A DNA stretch of 64,000 nt from Novispirillum itersonii (lineage in GTDB: Bacteria > Pseudomonadota > Alphaproteobacteria > Rhodospirillales > Rhodospirillaceae), in contig NZ_JACIIX010000016.1 of assembly GCF_014205675.1 (NCBI RefSeq), positions 1 through 64,000 on the forward strand, given 5' to 3'. The translations under genes were made by a program, and so were the position numbers. The notes under the pieces are model-generated. The model worked only from the letters and a program-made list of their open reading frames with translations, searched no databases and had not been told where the DNA came from. Of this stretch, positions 55,514 through 64,000 are shown in pieces. Position 1 is the stretch's first letter. Every line of letters starts with the position of its first letter.

Positions 55514-56785
55514 ATGCGGTCCCTTTATGCATCCCTGTCCGCCCTGCTGCTGGCGGTTGGTCTGATGACCCTCGGCCAGAACCTGCTCGGCACCCTGCTG
55601 GCGGTGCGGATGTCGGTGGAAGGCTTCTCGGTGCTGATTTCCGGCGTGGTGATGGCCGGGTACTTCACCGGCCTGCTGGTCGGGTCGCTGACCGTGCAGA
55701 ACATCATCCGCGCCGTCGGCCACATCCGGGTGCTGACCGCCCTGATTTCCGGCTTTTCCGCCGCCACCCTCGTCCATGCCCTGACCATCGACCCGTGGAG
55801 CTGGACCGCCCTGCGCTTCGCCGAAGGCTATTGTATGGCGGGGATCTACATCTGCATCGAAAGCTGGCTGAACGCCCGGGCCACCAACAGTACCCGGGGC
55901 ACGGTGTTCGGCCTGTACATGATCACCACCTATCTGTTCGGCGGTCTGGCACAGTTCCTGCTCGTCACCGCCGATGTCTCGGGGTTTGAGCTGTTCTCGG
56001 TGGCCTCGCTGCTGCTGTCGGTGGCCCTGCTGCCGGTGGCGCTGACCCGGGCCCCGGCCCCGCCGATCCCCGACCGCTCATCCATCGGGCTGCGCCGCCT
56101 GTGGCAGATCTCGCCGCTGGGCACCATCGGCTGCACCGTCTCCGGCATCCTGCTGGGGGCCTATTACGGCATGGCGCCGCGCTACGGCACCGCCGCCGGG
56201 ATGGACGCCTGGGGCATCGCCACCTTTATGGGGGCGGGGATCTTCGGCGGCATGGCCCTGCAATCGCCGATCGGCTGGCTGTCGGACCGCTACGACCGCC
56301 GTCTGGTGCTGACCGTGGTCGCCGGGGCGCTGGCCCTGAGCAGCCTGCTGGTGGCGATCCTGACCAACCACAGCCTGACCGGCCAGCCGGTGACCGGGAT
56401 GGCCACCCTGTCCCGCGTTGACCTGCTGCTGGCAACGCTGGTGTTCGGCGGCCTGATGTTCGTGGTCTATCCGCTGGCGGTGTCGCATGTGAATGACCGG
56501 GCTGACCCCAGCGAATATGTCGGGGTGTCCGGCGGGATGATCCTGCTGTATTCGATCGGTGCGGTGTTCGGGCCGATTCTTGCCTCCGCCAGCATGGAAG
56601 CGGTCGGCCCGGCCGGGCTGTTCCTGTCGATGGGGGCGGCCTCGGCCCTGCTGTGCGCCTATGCAGTGTGGCGAATGCGGATCAGCTCCCGCCCCGATGA
56701 TGACAGCCGGGTCCGGTTCCGCCCCTCCGCCCGCGTGGCACAGGTGACACCGGATCCGCCGCCGCCGCCGACCGATGTCCGCTGA
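55514..56785 (+). CDS. MFS transporter
   Basis: The 423-aa product has twelve predicted membrane helices and an MFS loop (DRYDRRLVLTVV after helix 8). The first helices LLLAVGLMTLGQNLLGTLL and the SYVGVSGG-type region resemble the YcaD-type MFS family. Substrate unknown. Its C-terminal tail is charged. Confidence 0.9.
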   Translation: MRSLYASLSALLLAVGLMTLGQNLLGTLLAVRMSVEGFSVLISGVVMAGYFTGLLVGSLTVQNIIRAVGHIRVLTALISGFSAATLVHALTIDPWSWTALRFAEGYCMAGIYICIESWLNARATNSTRGTVFGLYMITTYLFGGLAQFLLVTADVSGFELFSVASLLLSVALLPVALTRAPAPPIPDRSSIGLRRLWQISPLGTIGCTVSGILLGAYYGMAPRYGTAAGMDAWGIATFMGAGIFGGMALQSPIGWLSDRYDRRLVLTVVAGALALSSLLVAILTNHSLTGQPVTGMATLSRVDLLLATLVFGGLMFVVYPLAVSHVNDRADPSEYVGVSGGMILLYSIGAVFGPILASASMEAVGPAGLFLSMGAASALLCAYAVWRMRISSRPDDDSRVRFRPSARVAQVTPDPPPPPTDVR

Positions 56786-56808
56786 CCGGCGTCACCGGAC
56801 GGCCCGCC

Positions 56809-57387
56809 ATGCAGCTGGACCTGCTCAACCGCCCCGATGCCCGCACCGCGATCCTGATGCCCTCCGGCTTCGTGCTGGATCTGGTGACACCGGATGCCAC
56901 CGGCCTGCCGATCACCGACATCGCCCAGTGTCTTGCCGCCCAACCCCGCTGGGGCGGGGCAGCCCGGCCCTGGTATTCGGTGGCGGAACACTGCGTGATG
57001 GCGTCGCATCTGGTGCCACCGGACCTCGCCTATGACGCCCTGATGCATGACTGCGAGGAATTCCTTGGCGACTGGCCCTCTCCGGTGAAGGTGGTCCTCG
57101 ACCGTGCCTACCTGAAGCAGCGGCTGGGGCCGGTCAAGGCCGCCCTGTGCCGGTGGTTTGGCTTTGAAGAGGATCTTCCGGCGGTCAAACAGGCCGATCT
57201 GGTGTGCATGGCGACCGAGCTGCGCGACCTGCTGCCCCCGGCGTGGATGGACTGGGGCCACCTGCCGCCGCCCCATCCGGACCGCATTACCCCGGTGGGG
57301 CCGGACCGGGCCTATACCCTGTTCCTCGACCGCTATGAACAGGTGCGGCATCTGGCCCGCCCCCAGACGAAACGGGGCAAAAAGTAA
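56809..57387 (+). CDS. HD-domain hydrolase, YfbR-like
   Basis: The 192-aa product has the HD motif set: H in VAEHC, HD in MHDCEEFLGDWP, and a later D in QADLVCMATE. YfbR-type enzymes cleave deoxynucleoside 5'-monophosphates. It is 23 bp from the MFS gene in the same direction. Ends at a small hairpin. Confidence 0.85.
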   Translation: MQLDLLNRPDARTAILMPSGFVLDLVTPDATGLPITDIAQCLAAQPRWGGAARPWYSVAEHCVMASHLVPPDLAYDALMHDCEEFLGDWPSPVKVVLDRAYLKQRLGPVKAALCRWFGFEEDLPAVKQADLVCMATELRDLLPPAWMDWGHLPPPHPDRITPVGPDRAYTLFLDRYEQVRHLARPQTKRGKK

Positions 57388-57411
57388 GGCCCGCCTCCGG
57401 AAAAGCGGGCC
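57388..57411. terminator. Hairpin between converging genes
   Basis: GGCCCGC/GCGGGCC (57388-57394 with 57405-57411) with a 10-nt loop lies right after the HD gene stop and 20 bp past the GH3 gene stop on the other strand. T content is low. Confidence 0.6.
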
Positions 57412-57430
57412 TGTTACCAGACCATACCGG

Positions 57431-59710
57431 TCAGTCTTTCAGCCACGTGACGCTGACGGTTTTCAGATCGCTGCTGTGTGGCCCGACCCCGATGAGGAAG
57501 CGCCCCGGCTCCCACACCCGGTTCAGGGCCGGATCGTGGAATTCCAGATCCGCCGTGGTCAGGGTGAACGACACCGCCTCTGTCTGCCCCGGCTCCAGCC
57601 GGATCTTGCGGAACCCGCGCAACTGCTTGCCGGGCCGGACCACGCTGGCCACCGGATCGGTCAGGTACAGCTGGACCGTCTCCACCCCGACGCGGGTGCC
57701 GGTGTTGGTGACAGACACCGTGACGGTCAGCGGGCCAGCGCCGTGGACCACTTCCCGGTCCACCGTCACCGCCCCATAGGAGAAACGGGTGGTGCTGAGA
57801 CCGAAACCGAATGGAAACAGCGGTTCTGACGGGCCATCGAGGTAGCAGCGGGTGCTGTACTTGCCGGGATCGTTGTCGGCGCTGCCGGGGCGGCCGGTGG
57901 TGGCCCGGTCATAGGGCAGCGGCACCTGTCCGACATGGCGCGGCCAGCTGGTGGTCAGGCGGCCCGACGGCACCCGGTCGCCGAACAGCAGATCCGCCAC
58001 CGCATTGCCGGCCTCGCAGCCGCCGAACCACGACACCAGAATCGCCGGCAGGGTCTCCGCCTCCCACGGCAGGGTCAGCGGACGGCCGTTCAGCGTCACC
58101 AGCACCACCGGGGTTCCGGTCCGGTGCAGGGCCTTCAGCAGGTCGCGCTGGCCGTCCGGGATGCCGATATCCATGCGGGATGCCGATTCGCCGGACATTT
58201 CCGCCGCCTCGCCGACCACCGCAATCACCACATCGGAGCGGCGGGCGATCTCCACCGCCTCGGCGATCATCTCCTGCGGGCTGCGCGGATCCAGATCCAC
58301 CTTCGGCCCGGCGAAATTCAACAGATCCAGCATCCGCCGGTCTTCGGTGATGTTGGCCCCCCGGGCATGCAGCACCGTCGCCCCGGCCCCGACCGCCGCC
58401 TGCACCCCGGCCAGCACCGACACCGCCGTCGCCGGATCCCCCTGAAAGGCCCACGGCCCCAGCACATTGCGGGTGTCGTCGGCCAGCGGCCCGATCACCG
58501 CGATGGTGCCGGTTTTGGCCAGCGGCAACAGATCACCATCATTCTTCAGCAGCACGCAGGACTCCGCAGCCACCGCCCGCGCCGCCCGCCGGTGCTCCGG
58601 GGCCAGAATCACCCGCGCCGCCCGGTCGGCATCAAAGCGGGCAAAGGGATCGGCGAACAGGCCCAGCTTATACTTGGCCTCCAGCACCGCCCGGCAGGCC
58701 GCATCAATCTGCGCCTGCGTCACCCGACCGGCCGTCAGCGCCGCTTCCAGCCGGGTGATGAAGCCCTTGCCCATCATATCCATCTGCACCCCGGCCCGCA
58801 GGGCGCGTTCTGACAGGGTCTGCAACGGATCGGCGGCATCAATCTGCCCGGCCTCATCCCCCAGACCATGGGCGATCATTTCCGGGATGCCGTCAAAGTC
58901 CGACACCTTCAGCACCCCCGGCAGGATCTTATCCAGCAGATCCTGATCGGCATGCGACGGCACCCCGTTGACCGCCGAGAACGCCATCATCGCCGATCCG
59001 GCCCCGGCCGCCACCGCTGCCTGAAACGGTGGCAGATAGACATCCCACAGCCGGGCCGGACTCATATCGGCATTGTTGTAATCGCGGCCCCCTTCCGGCG
59101 CACCGTAGGCGACAAAATGCTTCACGCAGGCCATCACGCTGTCGGAGTTAGAGAGGGCGGTGCCCTGCAAACCCCGGATCATCGCCGCCGCAATCTGCGA
59201 CCCGAGATAGGGATCCTCCCCCGAGCCCTCAGCGATACGGCCCCAGCGCGGATCCCGCCCGATATCGACCATCGGCGAGAACACCCAGTTCAGGCCGCTG
59301 GCGCTGGCCTCCCGCGCCGCCGCGCGGGCGGTGGTTTCCACATGGCCGGTGTCCCAGGTGCAGGACAGCGCCAGTGGAATCGGGAACACCGTCTGGTGAC
59401 CGTGGATCACGTCATAGGCCAGCAGCAGCGGAATCCCAAGCCGGGACTCCTGCACCGCCGCCGCCTGCACCGCCCGCAGTCCCTCCGGCCCGTTGACGCC
59501 GAAGGTGCAGGGGAACAGCCCGCCCAACATGCCGCCGACCCGGCCCGCCCGGATCTCCGCCAGCTTGTCCTCTTCCACCGGAATGTTGGTGGTGATCAGG
59601 TTCAGCTGGCCTAACTTCTCCGGCAGGGTCATTTCCGCCATCAGGGCATCAAGAAAGGCATCCATCTGCGCCGGATCAGCAGTCTTCGGGGTCTTCGGTA
59701 TCGGGCTCAT
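57431..59710 (-). CDS. bglX: Glycoside hydrolase family 3 beta-glucosidase
   Basis: The 759-aa product has the GH3 N- and C-domains and a fibronectin-III-like C-terminus (VTVSVTNTGTRVGVETVQLYL). The RDPRWGRIAEGSGEDPYLGS, KHFVAYGAPEGGRDYN and DFDGIPEM motifs, with D as the likely nucleophile, are present. No signal peptide is seen, so it may be cytoplasmic, unlike periplasmic BglX of E. coli. Confidence 0.92.
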   Translation of the reverse strand: MSPIPKTPKTADPAQMDAFLDALMAEMTLPEKLGQLNLITTNIPVEEDKLAEIRAGRVGGMLGGLFPCTFGVNGPEGLRAVQAAAVQESRLGIPLLLAYDVIHGHQTVFPIPLALSCTWDTGHVETTARAAAREASASGLNWVFSPMVDIGRDPRWGRIAEGSGEDPYLGSQIAAAMIRGLQGTALSNSDSVMACVKHFVAYGAPEGGRDYNNADMSPARLWDVYLPPFQAAVAAGAGSAMMAFSAVNGVPSHADQDLLDKILPGVLKVSDFDGIPEMIAHGLGDEAGQIDAADPLQTLSERALRAGVQMDMMGKGFITRLEAALTAGRVTQAQIDAACRAVLEAKYKLGLFADPFARFDADRAARVILAPEHRRAARAVAAESCVLLKNDGDLLPLAKTGTIAVIGPLADDTRNVLGPWAFQGDPATAVSVLAGVQAAVGAGATVLHARGANITEDRRMLDLLNFAGPKVDLDPRSPQEMIAEAVEIARRSDVVIAVVGEAAEMSGESASRMDIGIPDGQRDLLKALHRTGTPVVLVTLNGRPLTLPWEAETLPAILVSWFGGCEAGNAVADLLFGDRVPSGRLTTSWPRHVGQVPLPYDRATTGRPGSADNDPGKYSTRCYLDGPSEPLFPFGFGLSTTRFSYGAVTVDREVVHGAGPLTVTVSVTNTGTRVGVETVQLYLTDPVASVVRPGKQLRGFRKIRLEPGQTEAVSFTLTTADLEFHDPALNRVWEPGRFLIGVGPHSSDLKTVSVTWLKD

Positions 59711-59822
59711 CTCGGGTCTTCCAGTCAGGACAGCGGCGGGAACAGGGTCCCCCCATTTCCCGCCGCCGCAACAAAAATGTCAATCACTTCAGATGCATGA
59801 CAGGATTCTTATTCCCACCCTG

Positions 59823-61271
59823 TCACACGCTGTAGCACATCCGGAAGGCCCCCCAGTGCCGCCCGCCGAGCGTCAGCGGCACCGCCACCTCCTTCAGCAT
59901 CACATAGGTGCCGCCGCCCATGTCCCGCCGATAGGTCTTCAGGGTGAAGGGGGCGGTGCTGCGGGCGGAATGCAGGCCGACCGGATCATTAAAAATCCGG
60001 CGGTTGCGGCAGTTGGCGGTGTTCCATACCGGGTCCGGCCCCTGCGGGTGGGAATACTTGCGGTTATGGGTCGGCAGATAGCCGTTGCGGTCCACCGTGG
60101 CACAGAAGGCAATGCGCGGATCACTCTCCAGCAGCGCTTCCTGCACCGGTGGCAACACCTCATCCATGAACGCGGTGAACCGGGTCATGACCTGCTGCGG
60201 ATTGCTGCCCGGCACCGGCTGATACTGCTCATCAAACAGGTCCGACAGGGTCAGCCGTCCCTTTTCCAGCCCGGCGTTGATGGCGGCGGTGATCCGGGCC
60301 GCCGCCGCCTGCATGGTGCGGACCACCTGCGTCTCCGCCACGTCGATGTCACGGGACACGATATCGGTGATCATCTTCTGGGCCAGATCCATCACCTCGG
60401 CGGTCTGGTCCGCCGCTTTGGTCAGGTGGGCGGCATCCCGGCCCAGCCCGCCGGCCATCACCGCCACCGCTTCCGACACCGTCCGGCATTCCGACAGATT
60501 GCGGGAACTGTCTGCGGCAATGGAGGTCACCGCCTGTTCCACCCCGGAAAACTCTTCCGTCAGCTCTGCCAGTACCGCTGACAGCGAGGACGTGGCCTGA
60601 TCGGCCTCTTCGGCATTGCTCAGGTTGGCGGCACTTTCCGTCATCAGGTCCGACACCAGTGCGGTCAGCGCGGTGACGGTGCCGTTGATCTGGGCTGTGG
60701 CATCGCTGGTTTCCTGCGCCAGCGCCTTGACCTCGCCCGCCACCACGGCGAACCCCTTCCCCGCCTCCCCGGCGCGGGCAGCTTCGATGGTGGCATTCAA
60801 GGCCAGAAGACGGGTCTGGCTGGCAATGCTGCCGATTGAGCGCGACACCTCGCTGATTTCGCCCAGTGTCCGTTCCAGATGCAGCAGGCGGGTTTCCATC
60901 TCCTGCACCGACCGGCACAGCGTGCCGATGCGGGCGGATGCGGTGGCCATCGCCTGCTGGGCGGACCGGGTCTGCGAGGCGGCGGTGCGGGCCTTCTCCG
61001 CACTGGCCGCCGCCGAGTCGTGGATCGCCGCATTGCTGCCGGTCATGGTTTCCGCCGCCATCTGGAGGCTGCGGCAGTCACCGGAGCGGGCCCCGACATC
61101 GCCGGTCACCACCCCGACCTCGCCGGTGATCACCGCCAGACGGTCCCACAGATTGCCAACCATCCGGCCCAGATCCCGGGCTAAAGTATCGCGTGCGAGG
61201 GCCTGATCATCCGCCCCGGACACTCCGGCGTCTCCATCCAGCATCGCTTGCTCCCTGTCGTTGATCCGCAT
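59823..61271 (-). CDS. Soluble methyl-accepting chemotaxis protein with a C-terminal sensor domain
   Basis: The 482-aa product lacks membrane helices. The signalling core ([31 protein letters not shown]) is in the middle, and the sensor is C-terminal (about residues 380-482), with [31 protein letters not shown] and GRHWGAFRM. This inverted order with that C-terminal domain is seen in spirilla. The signal sensed is not known. Confidence 0.88.
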   Translation of the reverse strand: MRINDREQAMLDGDAGVSGADDQALARDTLARDLGRMVGNLWDRLAVITGEVGVVTGDVGARSGDCRSLQMAAETMTGSNAAIHDSAAASAEKARTAASQTRSAQQAMATASARIGTLCRSVQEMETRLLHLERTLGEISEVSRSIGSIASQTRLLALNATIEAARAGEAGKGFAVVAGEVKALAQETSDATAQINGTVTALTALVSDLMTESAANLSNAEEADQATSSLSAVLAELTEEFSGVEQAVTSIAADSSRNLSECRTVSEAVAVMAGGLGRDAAHLTKAADQTAEVMDLAQKMITDIVSRDIDVAETQVVRTMQAAAARITAAINAGLEKGRLTLSDLFDEQYQPVPGSNPQQVMTRFTAFMDEVLPPVQEALLESDPRIAFCATVDRNGYLPTHNRKYSHPQGPDPVWNTANCRNRRIFNDPVGLHSARSTAPFTLKTYRRDMGGGTYVMLKEVAVPLTLGGRHWGAFRMCYSV

Positions 61272-61363
61272 TGGTTCCGGTCCGCCCGGGGACCGTGCCC
61301 CCGGGCAAACTGGTTACGGTTGCAACTACGGTGTCCTGCTCCGCCGGATCCGTCAAGGCACAG

Positions 61364-61441
61364 CCTGCCGGAGGCAGGACCCGGTATTAAGGAGACCTGC
61401 CGGAGGCAGGACCAGATAAAGGACGACCTGCCAGAGGCCGG
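61364..61441. repeat. Three imperfect ~32-bp units with hairpins after the PPK2 gene
   Basis: Units start at 61364, 61396 and 61427, each a small hairpin CCTGCC-GGA-GGCAGG (third copy CCTGCC-AGA-GGCCGG). They lie between the PPK2 stop (61450) and the MCP start, downstream of the PPK2 gene. Confidence 0.75.
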
Positions 61442-61449
61442 ATCAGGCG

Positions 61450-63066
61450 TTACTGGCCCAGCCGGGCTTCCAGCGCCGCGCAGTAGGTTTCCAGCACCTT
61501 GACGCGGGCGTGCTTCTTGGAATTGGCCTCAACCAGCGTCCACGGGGTCTTGCGGGTGGAGGTGCGCTCGATCATGTCGTTCACCGCCTGCTCGTAGACG
61601 TCCCACTTTTCGCGGTTGCGCCAGTCTTCCTCGGTCAGCTTCCACGCCTTCCACGGAATCGACTGCCGTTCCTCGAAACGGGCCATCTGTTCCTCCTTGG
61701 TGATGTGCAGCCAGAACTTGCACAGCACGCGGCCGGAATCGACCAGCTGTTCCTCGAAGTCGTTGATCTCGCCATAGGCCCGCATCCACTCCTCGGTGGA
61801 GGCATAGCCCTCGATCCGTTCCACCAGCACCCGGCCATACCACGACCGGTCATAGATGGTGGCCCGCCCGGCCCGGCTGATGTGACGCCAGAAGCGCCAC
61901 AGGTAATGCTGGGCCTTTTCTTCATCGGTCGGGGCGGCGATGGGGATGACCTTATAGTCGCGGGCATCCAGACCGGCGGTCAGGCGACGGATCGCCCCCC
62001 CTTTTCCGGCGGCATCCCAGCCTTCAAACACCAGCGCGCTGGACACCCCACGGTCCCGCGCCAGACGGCTGAGATTATGCAGGCGGGCCCGCGCCACCTT
62101 CAGGCGTTCAGCGTAGTCCTCGTCGCTGTAATCCAGCGTCATATCGAGGGCGTTCAGGATGGTCGGCTGCTGCGGCAGGGTCGCCATCACCAGCGAGGAC
62201 CCATGCACCGCCCCGGCCCCGGCGACGCCATGGGCGGTCTTCTCGGTCCCGGCCGCCTTGTGGTCTTCGGCCTTATGCTCTCCGGCCTCGTCCTTCAGGC
62301 GGCGCTGCTCTTCCCGGCGCATGGTTTCCGCCACCCGGCGCTTCAGGTCCATCGCCTCCAGATGGCGGGTGATGGCATCGCGCAGAGTGACCAGCAGGGT
62401 CAGGGACCGGTAACGGTCATCCTGCCCCTCAATGATGGTCCACGGGGCATGACCGGCGCTGGTGACCTGAATGGTCCGTTCCGCCGCCGTGGTAAACTGG
62501 TCGTACATCTCCCAGTTCTTCCAGTCCTGCTTGGTGACCCGCCACGATTCAGTCGGGTCCTTCTCCAGCTTCTTCAGGCGTTTCTTCTGGGCATCGCGGC
62601 CCAGATGCATCCAGAATTTCAGGATCAGCGCGCCGTCATCGGCCAGCATCTTCTCGAAGCGGGTGATGTGCGACAGCCGCTCATCCAGCTCGGCATCGGA
62701 AATACGGCTGTTGGCATGGTCCAGCACCGGGGTCGAATACCACGACCGCAGGAACAGGCCGATCCGGCCGCGCGCCGGAAGATCCCGCCAGTACCGCCAG
62801 GAATCCGGGCGTTCCCGCTCCTCATCCGAGGGCGGACCATAGGCGTGGGTTTCCATCCAGCGCGGGTCCATCCACTCGTTCAGCAGATTGATGCTTTCGC
62901 CTTTCCCGGCCCCGTCCACCCCGGCAAACACCAGAATGACCGGAAACTTCGCCGCCCGCAGGCGTTGTTGAAGCTGCGTCAGTTCAGTCCGAAGCTGCGG
63001 AGCCACCGCCTCAAACTCTTCCTTGCTGACCTTCCGCCCCAGTTCTGCGGTTCTGAACATCGTCAC
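61450..63066 (-). CDS. pap: Polyphosphate:AMP phosphotransferase (PPK2 family, two domains)
   Basis: The 538-aa product has two PPK2 domains in tandem with Walker A GVDGAGKG (residues 49-56) and GWDAAGKG (about 345-352), and DRSWYGRVL in the second, versus LRSWYSTPVL in the first. Two-domain enzymes phosphorylate AMP to ADP with polyphosphate. Linker at 265-300 is charged and poorly conserved. Three hairpin repeats follow the stop. Confidence 0.92.
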   Translation of the reverse strand: MTMFRTAELGRKVSKEEFEAVAPQLRTELTQLQQRLRAAKFPVILVFAGVDGAGKGESINLLNEWMDPRWMETHAYGPPSDEERERPDSWRYWRDLPARGRIGLFLRSWYSTPVLDHANSRISDAELDERLSHITRFEKMLADDGALILKFWMHLGRDAQKKRLKKLEKDPTESWRVTKQDWKNWEMYDQFTTAAERTIQVTSAGHAPWTIIEGQDDRYRSLTLLVTLRDAITRHLEAMDLKRRVAETMRREEQRRLKDEAGEHKAEDHKAAGTEKTAHGVAGAGAVHGSSLVMATLPQQPTILNALDMTLDYSDEDYAERLKVARARLHNLSRLARDRGVSSALVFEGWDAAGKGGAIRRLTAGLDARDYKVIPIAAPTDEEKAQHYLWRFWRHISRAGRATIYDRSWYGRVLVERIEGYASTEEWMRAYGEINDFEEQLVDSGRVLCKFWLHITKEEQMARFEERQSIPWKAWKLTEEDWRNREKWDVYEQAVNDMIERTSTRKTPWTLVEANSKKHARVKVLETYCAALEARLGQ

Positions 63067-63400
63067 CCTCTCCCCGTCATGACGTCGACGCCGGAAAGAC
63101 TACTCTTTTGTTGCGGATATCGGAAGAGGCCCCGCCACCCGGCCCGGAGGGTGGCCCGGCACCGCAGCCGCCCCACCCGGAAGAGCAGGTTTTCTGTACC
63201 CTTTTCTGGACTGCCCCTTGGAACTGTCTGGATTTATGCGGGCGTCCGTGCCATAGATGCCGCAGCGCCCTGTGGGTTGCTGCCGGGGTTTCCTCCACCG
63301 GTTTCCCTGCCAGTTCCGACCCGTTCAGGATGGCGCGACGAGTTTCGCAGGCCGTCTTCTGACCCATTCATCCCGGCGGCCTGTTTCTGCGGAGGAAAAA
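63067..63400. other. Gap between the PPK2 gene and gap
   Basis: The 334-bp divergent gap should contain promoters for both genes. No ORF or structural RNA stands out. The RBS GGAGGAAAAA abuts the gap ATG. I could not define -35/-10 pairs. Confidence 0.4.
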
Positions 63401-64000
63401 ATGGCTGTTCGTGTTGCGATTAACGGCTTTGGCCGTATCGGTCGTCTGGTTCTGCGCGCCCTGGTCGAATCCGGCCGTACCGACGTGGAAGTGGTCGCCA
63501 TCAACGACCTCGGCCCGGTCGAGACCAACGCCCACCTGCTGAAGTACGATTCCGTCCACGGCGTGCTGAAGAACGACGTGCAGGCCGTTGACGGCAACCT
63601 CGTCATCGACGGCAAGGTGATCAAGTGCCTCGCCCAGCGTGACCCGAAGGCCCTGCCGTGGGGCGAGCTGAACGTTGACATCGTCGCCGAATGCACCGGG
63701 ATCTTCACCGACCGCGACAAGGCCGTGGTGCATCTGGAAGCGGGTGCCAAGCGCGTGCTGGTCTCTGCCCCGTCCAAGGGTGCCGACATCACCGTGGTGT
63801 ACGGCGTGAACCACGACAAGATCACCGCCGACCACAAGGTGATCTCCAACGCCTCCTGCACCACCAACTGCCTGGCCCCGGTCGCCCACGTGCTGAACAC
63901 CGTGTTCGGCATCGAAAAGGGCTTCATGACCACCGTGCATGCCTACACCGGTGACCAGAACACCGTGGACACCCTGCACAAGGACCTGTACCGCGCCCGC
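63401..64000 (+). CDS. gap: Glyceraldehyde-3-phosphate dehydrogenase, type I (5' part)
   Basis: The first 200 codons are present; the gene runs off the window. [20 protein letters not shown] is the NAD-binding start, and the catalytic C153 ([10 protein letters not shown]) and H180 are present. It converts glyceraldehyde-3-phosphate to 1,3-bisphosphoglycerate in glycolysis. GGAGGAAAAA precedes the ATG. Confidence 0.97.
   Translation, partial: MAVRVAINGFGRIGRLVLRALVESGRTDVEVVAINDLGPVETNAHLLKYDSVHGVLKNDVQAVDGNLVIDGKVIKCLAQRDPKALPWGELNVDIVAECTGIFTDRDKAVVHLEAGAKRVLVSAPSKGADITVVYGVNHDKITADHKVISNASCTTNCLAPVAHVLNTVFGIEKGFMTTVHAYTGDQNTVDTLHKDLYRAR

Overview
The window is high-GC, densely packed bacterial chromosome. 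Gene content points to an alphaproteobacterium, most likely a Rhodospirillales-type spirillum. The pointers are the rplU-rpmA-obgE-proB-proA-nadD-rsfS-rlmH order, an exported cytochrome c', a DivL-like PAS kinase, NADP-isocitrate dehydrogenase and a polyphosphate:AMP phosphotransferase. The genus assignment is inference; no 16S rRNA gene lies in the window.

1-5.5 kb: the tail of an IS630-type transposase, then a leftward sulfur/iron-sulfur cluster (cysE, iscR, cysteine desulfurase, [2Fe-2S] ferredoxin, mnmA) with a divergent alpha/beta hydrolase. 5.5-15.5 kb: mixed housekeeping and unknown genes (RutE-like nitroreductase, FecR-domain protein, icd, LOG-family hydrolase, cytochrome c', DivL-like degenerate kinase, recX, an orphan ABC-2 permease). 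15.46-15.78 kb holds three ~102-bp tandem units whose hairpin stems covary while the loops stay fixed. 16-30.5 kb: argD-argF-hslO, a lipoprotein, an orphan LuxR-type response regulator, a thermonuclease, rpmB, and four regulator/target pairs or singletons (Lrp with a gate-domain membrane protein, LysR with qor, GGDEF, FUSC, WYL regulator with GST).

30.83-44.40 kb is a 13.6-kb genomic island inserted at the 3' end of tRNA-Ser(CGA) and bounded by 30-bp perfect direct repeats. All of its genes run leftward: a tyrosine integrase beside the tRNA, a small serine recombinase, a DUF3102 protein, a protein with family-A-polymerase-like motifs, a putative zinc protein, a complete type I restriction system (hsdR-hsdM-hsdS), an Abi_C-like protein directly behind hsdS, and an HTH antitoxin/PIN toxin pair. 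It reads as a mobile defence island.

44.8-50.9 kb is the conserved rplU-to-rlmH operon (ribosomal proteins, ribosome-assembly GTPase, proline synthesis, NAD synthesis, ribosome silencing, rRNA methylation). 50.9-64 kb holds a haloacid dehalogenase, a PepSY / OmpR-type regulator / histidine kinase triad, an unknown zinc-ribbon protein with an internal duplication, an MFS transporter, an HD hydrolase, a GH3 glucosidase, a soluble MCP with a C-terminal sensor, a polyphosphate kinase 2 family enzyme, and the first 200 codons of gap, cut by the window edge. A recurring feature is short tandem repeats placed at or directly after stop codons (hslO, the gene ending at 55369, the ABC permease, the PPK2 gene).
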